Source: an uncultured Acidobacteriota bacterium (GTDB lineage Bacteria > Acidobacteriota > Terriglobia > Bryobacterales > Bryobacteraceae). Taken from it: a DNA stretch of 64,000 nucleotides. The DNA lies in NCBI GenBank assembly GCA_902826605.1, contig CADEFM010000011.1:98501-162500 (forward strand), read 5' to 3'. The position numbers and the translations under genes are program-made. The notes under the pieces were generated by a model. It was not told the DNA's origin. It saw only the letters and a program-made list of their open reading frames with translations, and ran no database searches. Of the stretch, positions 54,118 to 63,969 are shown piece by piece (within the stretch, counting starts at the first letter, position 1; each line of letters begins with the position of its first letter).

Positions 54118-55343
54118 GCAGAAAGGCGCCGCAAGAAACGCACCGTCGCATAGCCGATCGCCAGAACTGCGAGTGCCAAAATTGCATACAGCAGTTGCGG
54201 ATATCGGTCGCTGAATGGTTTCACTGGACCCGCCGGAGCCACGTAAGCCGGATTGATTTCCTCTACTCCAGCATTGATCGTAGGCGCAGTTAGCGCCGAT
54301 GGCGCCAGCACCTTGGGCAGGTCATACACTGGCATCTGAGCGTTCGTGTTGCCGTAGTAGATCCAATACTCGCTCCCGACCACGGTCGGGAAAGTGACTC
54401 GCCGAAGCAGTGACTCAGCGGTAATCGATCGTACCGTCAGCGGTTTGTCGTCGCCATGAAATATTCGCACGCGCAAATACCGCTGCCGCGTATCGGGCAT
54501 CGTAAGCCACAATGACTGCTCATCCGGGATCCTGTAAATCACCCCGCGAGAAAGTGGCGTCCACCGTTGCGTGTCGTTGGAGACCTCCACGTCTGCGGCT
54601 CTATGAAACATCGAGTTCCCGCTGATCTCAATTCGCAGCTGGTCCTTCGGAATCCCGTTTTCTCCAAAATCAAGCACATAAGCAGCCGCTTTTGCCGTCG
54701 TGTCTTCCACCGCGGTGGGCATTGTAAATTCCTGCACGGTCTGTCGTACCGCCGGCCGTTCATCCGCGAGCGAAACCGTAGCGCCCGTAAGCACGGCCGG
54801 ATCCTTCCATCCCTCCACCGTCACCCGCAAGTAACGGCGCGTCGATACCGGATATTCAATCCACCGGATCGAAGCGTGCTGCGCCTCATAAGTGAAATCG
54901 AAAATATAAGCTTCCTTGCGAAGCAGCGACCAATTCTTCCGGTCCGGCGAAGCCTCAATCTTCACCTTCTTCCGAAAATTTGTTTCCGATGTCGAGAGTG
55001 TGATTCGGCTATGCCGCGCGGTCTCCCCCAGCAGGCCCACCACGAATTGCACGGACCCGCTTGTGGCGACGCGGTCCAATACCTCCGCAGGCGCCTCCCG
55101 CACTTCTCCGGTCCCAGCCATTTGCGTGATTGCGTAAGGAACCTCTTCCGTCCATCGCACGATACGAAGGTCCGCCAGGTCTTCCCGCGACTTCGCGAAC
55201 ACCTGCCGGTCCACGTATAGCGCGCTGATCGCCCCGCCGGCCTGCACTGGGATCTTCTTGCGATACTGCCAGTCGGAGAGCTTGAAGTCCGCCCACGCCA
55301 GCCCCGGCGCGAGTGCCAGCGCGATCACAATCAGCCGCGTCAT
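54114..55343 (-). CDS. DUF3999 family protein
   Basis: A 409-residue protein from ATG 55343, which overlaps the DUF2339 stop as ATGA; the longer frame from 55469 is inside that gene. A signal peptide (RLIVIALALAPGLAWA) is followed by beta-rich modules that read like galactose-binding-type repeats (YEAQHASIRWIEYPVSTRRY, SLWLTMPDTRQRYLRVRI), SEYWIYYGN, and a C-terminal transmembrane helix (LLYAILALAVLAIGYATV). DUF3999 genes usually pair with DUF2339 genes; the function is not established. Confidence 0.85.
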   Translation of the reverse strand: MTRLIVIALALAPGLAWADFKLSDWQYRKKIPVQAGGAISALYVDRQVFAKSREDLADLRIVRWTEEVPYAITQMAGTGEVREAPAEVLDRVATSGSVQFVVGLLGETARHSRITLSTSETNFRKKVKIEASPDRKNWSLLRKEAYIFDFTYEAQHASIRWIEYPVSTRRYLRVTVEGWKDPAVLTGATVSLADERPAVRQTVQEFTMPTAVEDTTAKAAAYVLDFGENGIPKDQLRIEISGNSMFHRAADVEVSNDTQRWTPLSRGVIYRIPDEQSLWLTMPDTRQRYLRVRIFHGDDKPLTVRSITAESLLRRVTFPTVVGSEYWIYYGNTNAQMPVYDLPKVLAPSALTAPTINAGVEEINPAYVAPAGPVKPFSDRYPQLLYAILALAVLAIGYATVRFLRRLSA

Positions 55344-57445
55344 TCCTGAATGTCCTTCACCAGCGTGCTCAGTTTCTCGCGGAACCGTGAGTACAAGTAT
55401 GAACCAGCCAGCAACAATCCCCCCAGTGCGACAAACGCGACAATCCGATACACCCGGTCCAGCAGCCATATGTCGTAAAAATACAGCTTCACGACTACAA
55501 CCGCGAACAAGAGGAGTCCCAGAATCCTGGGAAACGCCGAGCGCCGCGCAAATCCAGATCCTAGGAACAGCAATCCGTACCCTGCAAAGATCACACTGCT
55601 GATCAGCGTCTTTAAACTACCCCCGGCGACAATATCGGTGCGCGAATTGATATACGCAAAGACCTCCAGATGCAGCCCCCAGATCATCAGCGCGTTGGCC
55701 ACCACATACGGCACGCCTGCGATTTCCCGCCGTACCGCGTCCATCTTCGCGATCCAGAATGCTGACAAGAACAACGACGCGCACACACACAGGAAGCTGA
55801 TGAACCGCGGATTGAAGACTAGCACGTAGCCTTGGCCATCCTCAAATGGAGGCCAATAAAGACGCGCGTCCTGCGCCGCCAACCGTACCACCGCCAACGC
55901 CGTCAAAATCCCCGAACCCCACAGCACCCGAACGTCCCGCAACTTGTACGCGATCCACACAAGCGCAGCCGCTTGCAGCGCCCAGCCAATCGTAATCCGG
56001 AAACCCGTCAACTGCACCGGCACGGCCAGCGCCAGAAACGCCAGCGCCAAACCGGCAGCCAGCAGCGGACCCGTATCGTCCCGCTTCTCCGCAGCGTCGC
56101 GATAGATCAGATACCCCAGCGCAAGGTAGCTCGCGGCCACCGTCACAGTGAACAAGCCCAGATAGGCTTCATACTCATGCTTGAGAACGGTGTAGGAAGC
56201 CGCGTAGTAAACCACACCGCTCCCCGCCATCGTAAGCAGATCCCACTTTTCGAGCGCTCGCCGCAGTTTCGCCCATACGAGCGTCGCCCCAAACACCGCC
56301 GTGTAGCACGTCATCAATTCAGCCAGATGTTGCTCTCTGTCCGGAAGGTTCGCAACTGCCTGCCCCATCCAATACGCCGCCAGCGCCGCCCCCGCCCCGG
56401 CCGCTAAATTCTTGTGCCAGCTGATCGCAAGCCCCGCGAAGAACAACACAACCAACAGAACTTGCACTACACCCCACTCACGCGAGTATCCGAATCCCAA
56501 CGCGATCGACGCCGCGATCTGCGCCGCCAAAACCACTCCTCCGCTGCGGCTCATCAACATGACCGCGTAATTCAGTCCGGTGAACAACGCACCCCAGTGA
56601 CGTCCGAATGTCGCGCCGCGATTCGAGATCCAAGACCAATGAATGAGCCATGTCCCCGCCACCGCCACCGCTTCGACGCCCTCCCAATTTCGCAACCGAG
56701 CGACGAACATCGCGCCCGCGTTCAGCGCCAGCATGTAGCACAGGAAAAATAGATCGTTCGGTTCACCTCGCGCCAGAAGGAACGGCGTAGCATAGCCTCC
56801 CAATAGTCCCAGCAGCAAAGTCGCGCGAGCATCGTAACGCAGCGCCAGCGCCCCCGTCATCACCGTCGTGGCAATCATCAGCCCCAGCGCCGCGCCTTGC
56901 GGGATCAGTTGGTAAAACGAAAACGCCGCGAAGAACGCCAGATAAAGAATGACCGAGCCCAGCGCCTGAATCCCTTGCGCGAAGACCTTCTGATTGCGCT
57001 TCCATAACCGGTCACCTGCGGCAATCGCCGCCAGCCCCGCCATCACTCCCAGCATTACGCGCCCCGCCGGCCCGATCCATTCATTGTCCACGGCGTACTT
57101 GAAAAAGAACGCCACCCCCAGCATCACCGTGATCGCGCCGATCCGGTTCACCCACGCCAATCCAAATTTGCTTTCCAGGGTGGGCGCAGCCTGAGCAGTC
57201 TCAATCGATGGCCTCGGCAGGGGAGGAGGCAGAGGCCGTGCTGCAGGCGGCGGCCAATACGTCACTTTTTCCGCCGGCGCAGGCGTCTCCACAACCGGCG
57301 GAATCACCGGGGCAGGCGCGGACCCGCGCCCCAGTTGCGTTTCCAGCGCAAATACCCTGCGCGTAAGCGCGGCATTCGCTTCTCTCAACTCCCGCAGTTG
57401 TTGCTGAACTTCCCGGAATAATTTGTGCTCTTCGCCAGAATCCAT
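55340..57445 (-). CDS. DUF2339 multi-pass membrane protein
   Basis: A roughly 700-residue protein with an N-terminal coiled coil (EVQQQLRELREANAALTRRV), a proline-rich linker, then more than twenty hydrophobic segments starting at ESKFGLAWVNRIGAITVMLG, the DUF2339 signature. It overlaps the DUF3999 gene by four bases. A GTG three bases earlier is an alternative start. The role is unknown; possibilities include envelope assembly or small-molecule transport. Confidence 0.88.
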   Translation of the reverse strand: MDSGEEHKLFREVQQQLRELREANAALTRRVFALETQLGRGSAPAPVIPPVVETPAPAEKVTYWPPPAARPLPPPLPRPSIETAQAAPTLESKFGLAWVNRIGAITVMLGVAFFFKYAVDNEWIGPAGRVMLGVMAGLAAIAAGDRLWKRNQKVFAQGIQALGSVILYLAFFAAFSFYQLIPQGAALGLMIATTVMTGALALRYDARATLLLGLLGGYATPFLLARGEPNDLFFLCYMLALNAGAMFVARLRNWEGVEAVAVAGTWLIHWSWISNRGATFGRHWGALFTGLNYAVMLMSRSGGVVLAAQIAASIALGFGYSREWGVVQVLLVVLFFAGLAISWHKNLAAGAGAALAAYWMGQAVANLPDREQHLAELMTCYTAVFGATLVWAKLRRALEKWDLLTMAGSGVVYYAASYTVLKHEYEAYLGLFTVTVAASYLALGYLIYRDAAEKRDDTGPLLAAGLALAFLALAVPVQLTGFRITIGWALQAAALVWIAYKLRDVRVLWGSGILTALAVVRLAAQDARLYWPPFEDGQGYVLVFNPRFISFLCVCASLFLSAFWIAKMDAVRREIAGVPYVVANALMIWGLHLEVFAYINSRTDIVAGGSLKTLISSVIFAGYGLLFLGSGFARRSAFPRILGLLLFAVVVVKLYFYDIWLLDRVYRIVAFVALGGLLLAGSYLYSRFREKLSTLVKDIQE

Positions 57446-57626
57446 CACAGCGCCACGGCTTATTGAGCATACGTCTGAACGTTCCGGAAATTCAACAAGC
57501 CGTGCGAGACTGTATCCATTGTGAGTGATTCTTCACGCTGGCCTTCCCTCCCGCTCAACGAGTAGCGCGATACGAAGCGGGCGCGAATTTGGCACAGTGG
57601 GATCGTTCGGCACTGGAGGTTTGAAA

Positions 57627-57899
57627 ATGCCCGAGTCCTGCACTCATCTCGATCAGATCAAATTCAAACATTCGAACAAGAAAGGCTGTGAGGACTGCCT
57701 CAAGATAGGCGACTCCTGGGTGCACCTGCGCCTATGCCTGATCTGCGGTCACGTCGCCTGTTGTGATTCATCGAAAAACAAGCACGCAACCAAGCACTTC
57801 CACGCCACTCACCACCCGCTCGTGCGTTCCCTCGAACCCGGCGAAGCATGGCTCTGGTGTTACGTGGATGAGGTCATGCCCGGCGAGCTGGGCAGTTAG
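57627..57899 (+). CDS. UBP-type zinc finger protein
   Basis: A 90-residue protein from ATG 57627, with GGAGG eight bases upstream; the longer frame from 57525 is unlikely. The ligand pattern C-x2-H ... GCEDC ... RLCLICGHVACCDSSKN, then HATKHFHATHHPLV, is a ZnF_UBP fold, which in eukaryotes binds ubiquitin's C-terminus. Bacterial stand-alone copies are common and their partner is unknown. The surrounding strand change implies its own transcript. Confidence 0.88.
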   Translation: MPESCTHLDQIKFKHSNKKGCEDCLKIGDSWVHLRLCLICGHVACCDSSKNKHATKHFHATHHPLVRSLEPGEAWLWCYVDEVMPGELGS

Positions 57900-57935
57900 C
57901 CGGGGTCTTCCAAGCCTGAGGCTCCCGCCTGGCAT

Positions 57936-59006
57936 TCACTTCAGGAAGCGTTGAATCGAGGTGTTCAGGAACGCATTGTCGGCCGGGTTTCTGCCGGAAC
58001 CCGCCCTATGCCCCCACAGCGACGGGATCGGCAAGAACTCGGCCTCTTTGAGGAACCGGCGCTCGTACTGGGCGTCCCCGACAGGAAAGTACAGGTCGGT
58101 CTCCGACGGCATATAAAGGACCGGCACGCGAATGGACCGTAGCGCGGCTTCAACGTCCCCTCCGAACCCAGGCGTAGCGCCCACGTTGTGGCGCTGCCAC
58201 GTCCGAGCCTGTGCGATGTAGTCGTTGGCGTCGCGGGCCGACAGCCCTGTGATCAATTGATCCAGCGTCTGCTCCACCGTCATCGGTTTGTACAGTTCCC
58301 TGCGCCACCACTCCTGTGAGAGCACCCACGTGGCCCAATGCAGGCCCCACGCGGCGAACCCCTTCTTCGGTGGTTCCGTGTAGTTCCCGCCGTTGAACAT
58401 GGGATCTGCGGTGAGCGCTCCGATCGCGCTTTCAAGCCGGAGGACTCCATGCGGATAGGCCTTCGCGGTTCCGCAGTAAGCCACGATGCGGTCCGCGAAG
58501 TCCGGATGGCTCACCGCCCACTGAAACGCCTGCTCGGCGCCCATCGAGAAGCCCACAATCGCACGGACATGCGTCACTCCCAGACTTTCCAGCACACGCC
58601 GCGCCGCCTCGACGTTATCGCGAATCGCAATCGCCGGGAACCGCGGACCATGGTGCGGCTCAGGCGTGTTGCTCGGCGACGAACTGAACCCGTTTCCGAA
58701 CATCTCGGTCGCGACGATGAAGTACTTGGCGGGGTCAAGAGCGAGGCCGTCGCCAATCAGGAAGTCGTAGCCGTGATGATCCGAGCCGTACCAGGACGGA
58801 GCCAGGATAACGTTGCTCTTGTCCTGGTTGAGTGTGCCGAAGGTAGCATAGGCCATCGTCGCGTTGGGCAAGACGACGCCGCTCTCGAGGGTGAAGTTGC
58901 CCAGCGAGAAGGAGCGGCGATGTGCGTCGGCCTGCGGCGTCTGCGCCGAAAGGGGCATCACCGACAGTAGCACCCAGCCCAGAGAATGAACAAGATAACG
59001 TTGCAT
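57936..59006 (-). CDS. Secreted alpha/beta hydrolase, homoserine acetyltransferase-like
   Basis: A 356-residue protein from ATG 59006 with a signal peptide ending PLSAQ. The fold follows MetX: LAPSWYGSDHHGYDF, ATEMFGNGFSSSPSNTP, AIRDNVEAARRVLESLGV, the nucleophile elbow GFSMGAEQAFQWA, PVLYMPSETDLYFPV with the acid and a late histidine in LWGHRAGSG. Export and the lack of Met-pathway neighbours make true homoserine acetylation unlikely; it is better called a MetX-like hydrolase. Confidence 0.85.
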   Translation of the reverse strand: MQRYLVHSLGWVLLSVMPLSAQTPQADAHRRSFSLGNFTLESGVVLPNATMAYATFGTLNQDKSNVILAPSWYGSDHHGYDFLIGDGLALDPAKYFIVATEMFGNGFSSSPSNTPEPHHGPRFPAIAIRDNVEAARRVLESLGVTHVRAIVGFSMGAEQAFQWAVSHPDFADRIVAYCGTAKAYPHGVLRLESAIGALTADPMFNGGNYTEPPKKGFAAWGLHWATWVLSQEWWRRELYKPMTVEQTLDQLITGLSARDANDYIAQARTWQRHNVGATPGFGGDVEAALRSIRVPVLYMPSETDLYFPVGDAQYERRFLKEAEFLPIPSLWGHRAGSGRNPADNAFLNTSIQRFLK

Positions 59007-59082
59007 CCAAAACCCCCAAGGACCCAAGTGTCGCGTTCTTGAACGGTGTGCGAGCTTGGTTCTAATCATGAGTGCAATTTTA

Positions 59083-59331
59083 TCAGAACCCGCGTAAATC
59101 ACTCAGGAATGTGAAGATAGGAGGTGCCGGGGCGTCAAGTGGTCTTGATAATGCGAGATCCCAGTCGCGATGCTTTTTCTCTATTGCGCTGGCGATTTCA
59201 ACCACCGGTTTCAAAGCACCTGGGCGCTCAAAGGATCTGATAGGATTCTTGCCTTCGACGTACTCCATCACGAGGTAGTTCGCGCCTACGTCGTAAATCT
59301 GGCAATGTTGTTGTGGTTCAGGGCCAGGCGG
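59083..59331 (-). pseudogene. Ser/Thr protein kinase relic
   Basis: On the reverse strand, ALNHNNIA is followed, after a frame change near 59300, by QIYDVGANYLVMEYVEGKNP. This is the hinge region of PknB-type kinases (HPHIAQIYDVG...YLVMEYVEG). The downstream residues (VVEIASAIEKKHRD) resemble the next helix but the HRDLKPDN catalytic loop is missing. No complete lobe remains, so it is a broken gene. The rest of 59007-59520 shows no intact gene. Confidence 0.6.
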
Positions 59332-59520
59332 CTATCGATCCGTCCACCCGGCACGGCCAAGCGGCGTCGCAAGTCCCCATAAGGAGTGGGGCGCATTTCT
59401 TGTTCGGCATTTTCCCGTCGAAGTTGGCGGAACGATTACTTCCTATGGGACGATACAAAATGATCACGGATTTGAAATGTCGTTTGTGAGTTCATGTTGT
59501 TCCGTAATGCGATCGCCTAA

Positions 59521-62500
59521 ATGAGACAAACCGTCAACTCGGCAGTCGCATCCTTTGGATCGAGAGCGAAAGAGAAACTCTCGAACCCCGCCGCCACCGG
59601 ACAACCGGAAGACCAGCTTCGGTCACCCTTTGAGGATCTCCTCCGGGATTTCGCCGAGATCGCGGGCCTGCCAAGGAACGCCGTGGCCGCTGTCGGTGAA
59701 TCATCCCTCAGCGATTTGAAGACCCGCCCCGATTTTGCCGTCACCGTTCGCAACGCTCTCGTCGGATTCATTGAATTGAAAGCGCCCGGCAAGGGAGCCG
59801 ACCCCCGCAAATTCAAAGACCCTCATGACAAGGAGCAGTGGGCCAAACTCGCCTCTCTTCCTAACCTGATGTATACGGATGGAAATGCCTTCAGCCTCTG
59901 GCATTATGGCGTCATCGATGGTTCTGTCGTCAAACTCGTGGGCGATATTGAATCCTCGGGCGATGCCTTGGAAGCGCCCCAGAGTCTTCAGCTTCTTTTC
60001 GAGAGCTTTATGCGCTGGGAACCCCTTCCGCCACGCAGCGCAAAAGACCTTGCTCACACAACCGCCCGCCTCTGCCGTCTCCTCCGGGATGAAGTAACGG
60101 AACAACTTGCCCTAAAAAGCGAGGCACTCACCGCCTTGGCGACTGACTGGCGCAAACTTCTTTTTCCCGATGCCACCGACGAACGGTTCGCGGACGGATA
60201 CGCCCAAGCCGTGACGTTTGGTCTGCTCATGGCCCGCGCCAAGAACATCCCACTGAAAACGGGCCTTTCGCAGGTGGCCGCCGAACTCGGCCAGACCAGT
60301 TCTTTGATCGGTGCTGCCCTCCGGCTTCTCACGGAAAACGCGGAGAATCAGCGCACACTCGGTACATCATTATCCACTCTGACGCGAGTGCTCGATGCGG
60401 TCGATTGGTCCAAGATCAGCAAGGGCAAAGCGGACGCTTGGCTCTATTTCTATGAGGACTTCCTGGGAGTTTACGACAACGACCTTCGTAAACAGACCGG
60501 TTCCTATTACACGCCGCCTGAAGTCGTCGGAGCGATGGTCGGATTGGTGGACGAAGCCCTAAGATCTCAACGTTTCGGATTGCACGCGGGATTGGCTTCG
60601 CCATCGGTCACCCTCGTGGACCCTGCGACCGGAACCGGAACCTTCATGCTCGGCGTGTTGCGCAGAATCGCTGAAACGGTCCGTGCTGATGAAGGGGAAG
60701 GTTCGGTCAAGGCCGCCATTCACGCCTCCATTCAGCGGCTCATCGCCTTTGAAATGCAGTTGGGACCCTTTGCTGTAGCTCAGCTGCGTATCCTCGCTGA
60801 AATCGTGGATCTCACCGGCGCTGCGCCGGCTACGCCCACTCGGATGTTCGTAACGGACACGCTGGGTAATCCCTACGACGATGCCGAATGGCTGCCCGCC
60901 GTCCTTGCTCCAATCGGCAAATCGCGCAAAGACGCCAACAAAATCAAAAGGGAAGAGCCCATTACCGTCGTCATCGGCAACCCGCCTTACAAGGAAAAGG
61001 CAAAGGGACGCGGCGGTTGGATTGAAGGCGAAGATACCAATGCGGCGCAAAGAGCGCCCCTCGCCGAATGGATGCCGCCCCGCGAATGGGGCATCGGTGC
61101 ACATGCCAAGCATCTCCGAAACCTCTATATCTATTTCTGGCGCTGGGCTACGTGGAAAATTTATGATCATCATCCTGCCAATAGGTCGGGGGTGGTCTGC
61201 TTCATTACTGTAGCTGGATTCCTCAATGGCCCAGGATTCGAGAAGATGCGCGATTACCTTCGCCGCACCTGCGACGATATTTGGGTCATCGATTGCTCTC
61301 CCGAGGGCCATCAGCCCGAAGTCAACACGCGCATCTTTCAGGGCGTGCAGCAACCCGTCTGCATCGTTCTCAGTGTGCGATCCGCGAAACGCGATTCGAA
61401 GCTCCCCGCGAAAGTTCGATTTCAGGCTCTACCTGCGGTTCTCCGCATCGCCAAGTTTGAGGCGCTCAACGCAATTCGACTGTCCAGTGAAGCCTGGGTA
61501 GAGTGTCCGTCTGAATGGCGCGCACCCTTCCTGCCAGCTTCGAAAGGGGCTTGGTCAACATATCCGGGACTTGAGGATTTCTTTGCTTACAACGGTGCCG
61601 GGGTCCAACCAAAGCGAACTTGGGTCATAGCTCCGGACACCGAGTCACTGCTCCGGCGTTGGCAAATGTTGGTGGATGCGCCACCGGATCAAAAAGAGTT
61701 CCTCTTCCATGCCACCCTCCGCGACGGAAAGCCCGCTGACCGGCACATACGATCAGTGGTCAAGGAGGGTGTTCCGGGTTACACTTCTTCGCGCAGGCCC
61801 CTCATCGATGAGCGAGGTCTGTGCCTAGATCCCGTTCAGTACAGCTACCGTTCCTTCAATCGTCAGTGGATCATACCGGATAGCCGAGTCATCACTCAAC
61901 CCAACGCGGAACTGTGGGCTTCCTGGTCGAACCAACAGGTATATCTCACGGCCCTTTCGCGTACGTCACCCTCAAACGGCCCAGCCCTTACATTAACCGG
62001 CCTCGTTCCCGACCTGGATCACTACAAAGGGTCCTTTGGTGGCCGTGTCTTTCCTCTCTGGAGCGATGCAAAAGCCACCATCCCCAACATGCCGTCGCCG
62101 CTACTTCCATTTCTGGCTCAACATTACGGAATCAACGTGACAGCCGGGGACCTCGTCGCGTACATCGCCGCGACCACGGCGCATCCTGCCTTTACTGCAC
62201 GTTTCCAGGAAGACCTCTCCACACCCGGACTGCGCATACCCCTAACCCGCGACCCCGACACGTTCACTGAAGCTGCGGAGCTTGGCCGAACCATTATTTG
62301 GCTCCACACATTCGGTGAGCGCATGACTGATCCCAGTAGAGGGCGTCCGCCTCAGCCGCCCCGGCTACCACCTGCCCGAATGCCGCGCATTCCAGCGGAG
62401 GGGGCATCCCCCAAGACCCGGAAGCAATGCCCGATTCGATTAGCTACGACCACGCCAAGAGCCGGTTGCTCGTTGGTCGAGGTTATATCGAAAACGTTGA

Positions 62501-62855
62501 TCCAGCAGTGTGGAACTACGAAGTATCTGGCAAGCAGGTATTGCTGCAATGGTTCAGCTATAGGAAGAAGAACCGGGACCGCCCGATCATCGGAGACCGC
62601 CGCACACCTTCACCTCTCGGCGCTATTCAGCCGGATCACTGGCTAGCCGAATACACCACCGAGTTAATCAACGTCCTGAACGTGCTCGCACTACTGGTGG
62701 ATTTGGAACCGGCCCAAGCGAAGCTCTTGGAAAAGATCTGCTCGGGTCCGACGATTTCCCTGGAGGATCTCCGCGCGGCTGGGGCCTTGGAAAACACTCC
62801 CAATCCGCGGCGATCATCTCGTGATGCAACAGCGCCACGTCTCTTCGACGACTAA
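59521..62855 (+). CDS. Type ISP-like restriction-modification protein, one-base frameshift near the C-terminus
   Basis: A nuclease motif is at the N-terminus (PD at 70-71, then ELK at 85-87 in GFIELKAPG), followed by the N6-adenine methylase domain: QTGSYYTPPEVV, motif I DPATGTGTF (367-375) and motif IV NPPY (487-490), and a long target-recognition/ISP C-terminal domain. No helicase motifs are seen, so it resembles compact single-chain enzymes. The frame holds to EG at 62403; the family-like continuation IPQDPEAMPDSISYDH lies in the -1 frame to 62855 (QPDHWLAEYTTELINVLNVL). One missing G in a five-G run (62400-62404) explains this; repaired, it has about 1111 residues. Unrepaired, the frame ends at 62646 with a nonsense tail. 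Confidence 0.8.
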
Positions 62856-62911
62856 CGCAAGCATGCAATAATATGTTTTAAGAACGTCTGCGATAAGGAA
62901 AGCCCGCCGCT

Positions 62912-63199
62912 ATGATCGACCTCACCGAGATTCGTTCCGTAACGGAGTTCCAGCGAAACATCAAAACCTATGTCGGGCGTCTGAAGCGCAGTAAAACCCC
63001 GCTAGTGCTCACCGTGAACGGCCGCGCGGAATTGGTCGTCCATACCGCCGCCGGCTATCAGGAGATGCTGCGCCGCCTGGATGCCGCCGAGACCGCCGCC
63101 AAGATCCGAACCGGCATGGATCAGTTCGCCCGCGGCGAAGGAATTCCTCTCTCGCGCGCTGAAGCGAAGCTCCGGAAAAAGCATGGCTTTTCGCGTTGA
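62912..63199 (+). CDS. Phd/YefM family antitoxin
   Basis: A 95-residue antitoxin: MIDLTEIRSVTEFQRNIKTY, then SKTPLVLTVNGRAELVVHTA, is the Phd/YefM DNA-binding fold, followed by a toxin-binding tail (FARGEGIPLSRAEAKLRKKH). It overlaps the toxin start by 17 bases. Because the toxin is truncated, the module is probably no longer active as an addiction system. Confidence 0.88.
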   Translation: MIDLTEIRSVTEFQRNIKTYVGRLKRSKTPLVLTVNGRAELVVHTAAGYQEMLRRLDAAETAAKIRTGMDQFARGEGIPLSRAEAKLRKKHGFSR

Positions 63200-63338
63200 G
63201 GTAGCCCCTCAAGCGCTCGGCGATCTGGACTTGATCGCAGCCTACATCGCGGAACGCGGCAGCCTACAACGTGCCGAACTGTGGTTCAACGGAATCCTGA
63301 ATGCCAATTCGCGTGCATTAGCGTCCATTCGCGGCTAA
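63183..63338 (+). pseudogene. ParE/RelE-type toxin, truncated
   Basis: ATG 63183 starts MAFRVEVAPQALGDLDLIAA and YIAERGSLQRAELWFNGIL, the N-terminal half of a ParE toxin. After about 41 residues the sequence passes into the first copy of the 33-bp repeat and stops at 63338 (51 residues rather than about 95-105). The normal second half, with the strands bearing the active region, is gone, apparently replaced by the GxxExxY cassette. Confidence 0.8.
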
Positions 63339-63339
63339 A
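63307..63339 (+). repeat. 33-bp direct repeat, left copy
   Basis: It matches 63774-63806 at 32 of 33 positions (A versus G at the 14th base). Inside it are three ten-base units of the form ATTNGCGNNN followed by AAA. It forms the false C-terminus of the truncated toxin. Confidence 0.85.
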
Positions 63340-63384
63340 AAACAGAATGAGAATTTCCCCAAGCACCGCCCACTACTCAAAACA

Positions 63385-63771
63385 GTGGACCCCCAAGACC
63401 GCGACAACCTGGAATTACTGGTAGAAGTCACCATCGGAGCATTCTACGAAGTATCCAACACGCTAGGCCCCGGCTTCCTGGAAAAAGTCTATGAACGCGC
63501 CCTGCTCAAAGAGTTGGCCCTGCGCCAACTCCCAGTGAAAGCCCAAGTCCAGTACCCCGTAATGTACAAGGGGCAGATGATAGGCGAGTACACAGCCGAC
63601 ATGGTAGTAGCCGGCAAGCTCTTGGTCGAATTGAAATGCGTAGCCAGCCTGGGCTCCGAACACATGGCCCAATGCATAAATTACTTAAAGGCCTCCAATC
63701 TGACGCTGGCCTTACTGGTCAACTTCCAGCACCCCAAGGTAGTATGGAGGCGAATCGTCCACAACCTCTGA
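63385..63771 (+). CDS. GxxExxY family protein
   Basis: A 128-residue protein of the GxxExxY family (nuclease-like, no proven function). The defining motif is in LGPGFLEKVYERAL (Gly30, Glu33, Tyr36), followed by VQYPVMYKGQMIGEYTADMV and VELKCVASLGSEHMAQCINY, which recall the acid/lysine layout (E-x-K) of PD-(D/E)xK nucleases. The start is GTG 63385 with no clear ribosome site. It is exactly bracketed by the two direct repeats, as if it were a cassette. Confidence 0.9.
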   Translation: MDPQDRDNLELLVEVTIGAFYEVSNTLGPGFLEKVYERALLKELALRQLPVKAQVQYPVMYKGQMIGEYTADMVVAGKLLVELKCVASLGSEHMAQCINYLKASNLTLALLVNFQHPKVVWRRIVHNL

Positions 63772-63773
63772 CC

Positions 63774-63806
63774 ATTCGCGTGCATTGGCGTCCATTCGCG
63801 GCTAAA
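63774..63806 (+). repeat. 33-bp direct repeat, right copy
   Basis: Begins two bases after the GxxExxY stop codon and differs from the left copy (63307-63339) by one base. Same orientation and the same ten-base periodicity. Confidence 0.85.
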
Positions 63807-63913
63807 TTTCTTACCAGGCCGCTTGCTAACCCCACGCCCCTCTGCTACTCTGATCTTGTCGTCACGCCAACCGCTCCCAGGCTCGCAAGAGACTCCGGGA
63901 GACCACAAGCGAA

Positions 63914-63969
63914 AGAAAAGTAAGAATTTTCACTTTTCTCTTGCGCGTCGGACCAGGGTTTGCTAAAGT
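63914..63969 (+). promoter_or_regulatory. Candidate hairpin and promoter at the right edge
   Basis: AGAAAAGT (63914-63921) and ACTTTTCT (63932-63939) make an 8-bp stem. Directly after it, TTGCGC (63941-63946) and TAAAGT (63964-63969) are 17 bases apart, a reasonable promoter for a gene outside the window. An ATG follows at 63975, too close to the edge to interpret. Confidence 0.35.

Noticed and set aside
63307..63806. The two 33-bp repeats as a CRISPR array
   Set aside because: Only two copies, about 430 bases apart with a gene between them, and no cas genes nearby.
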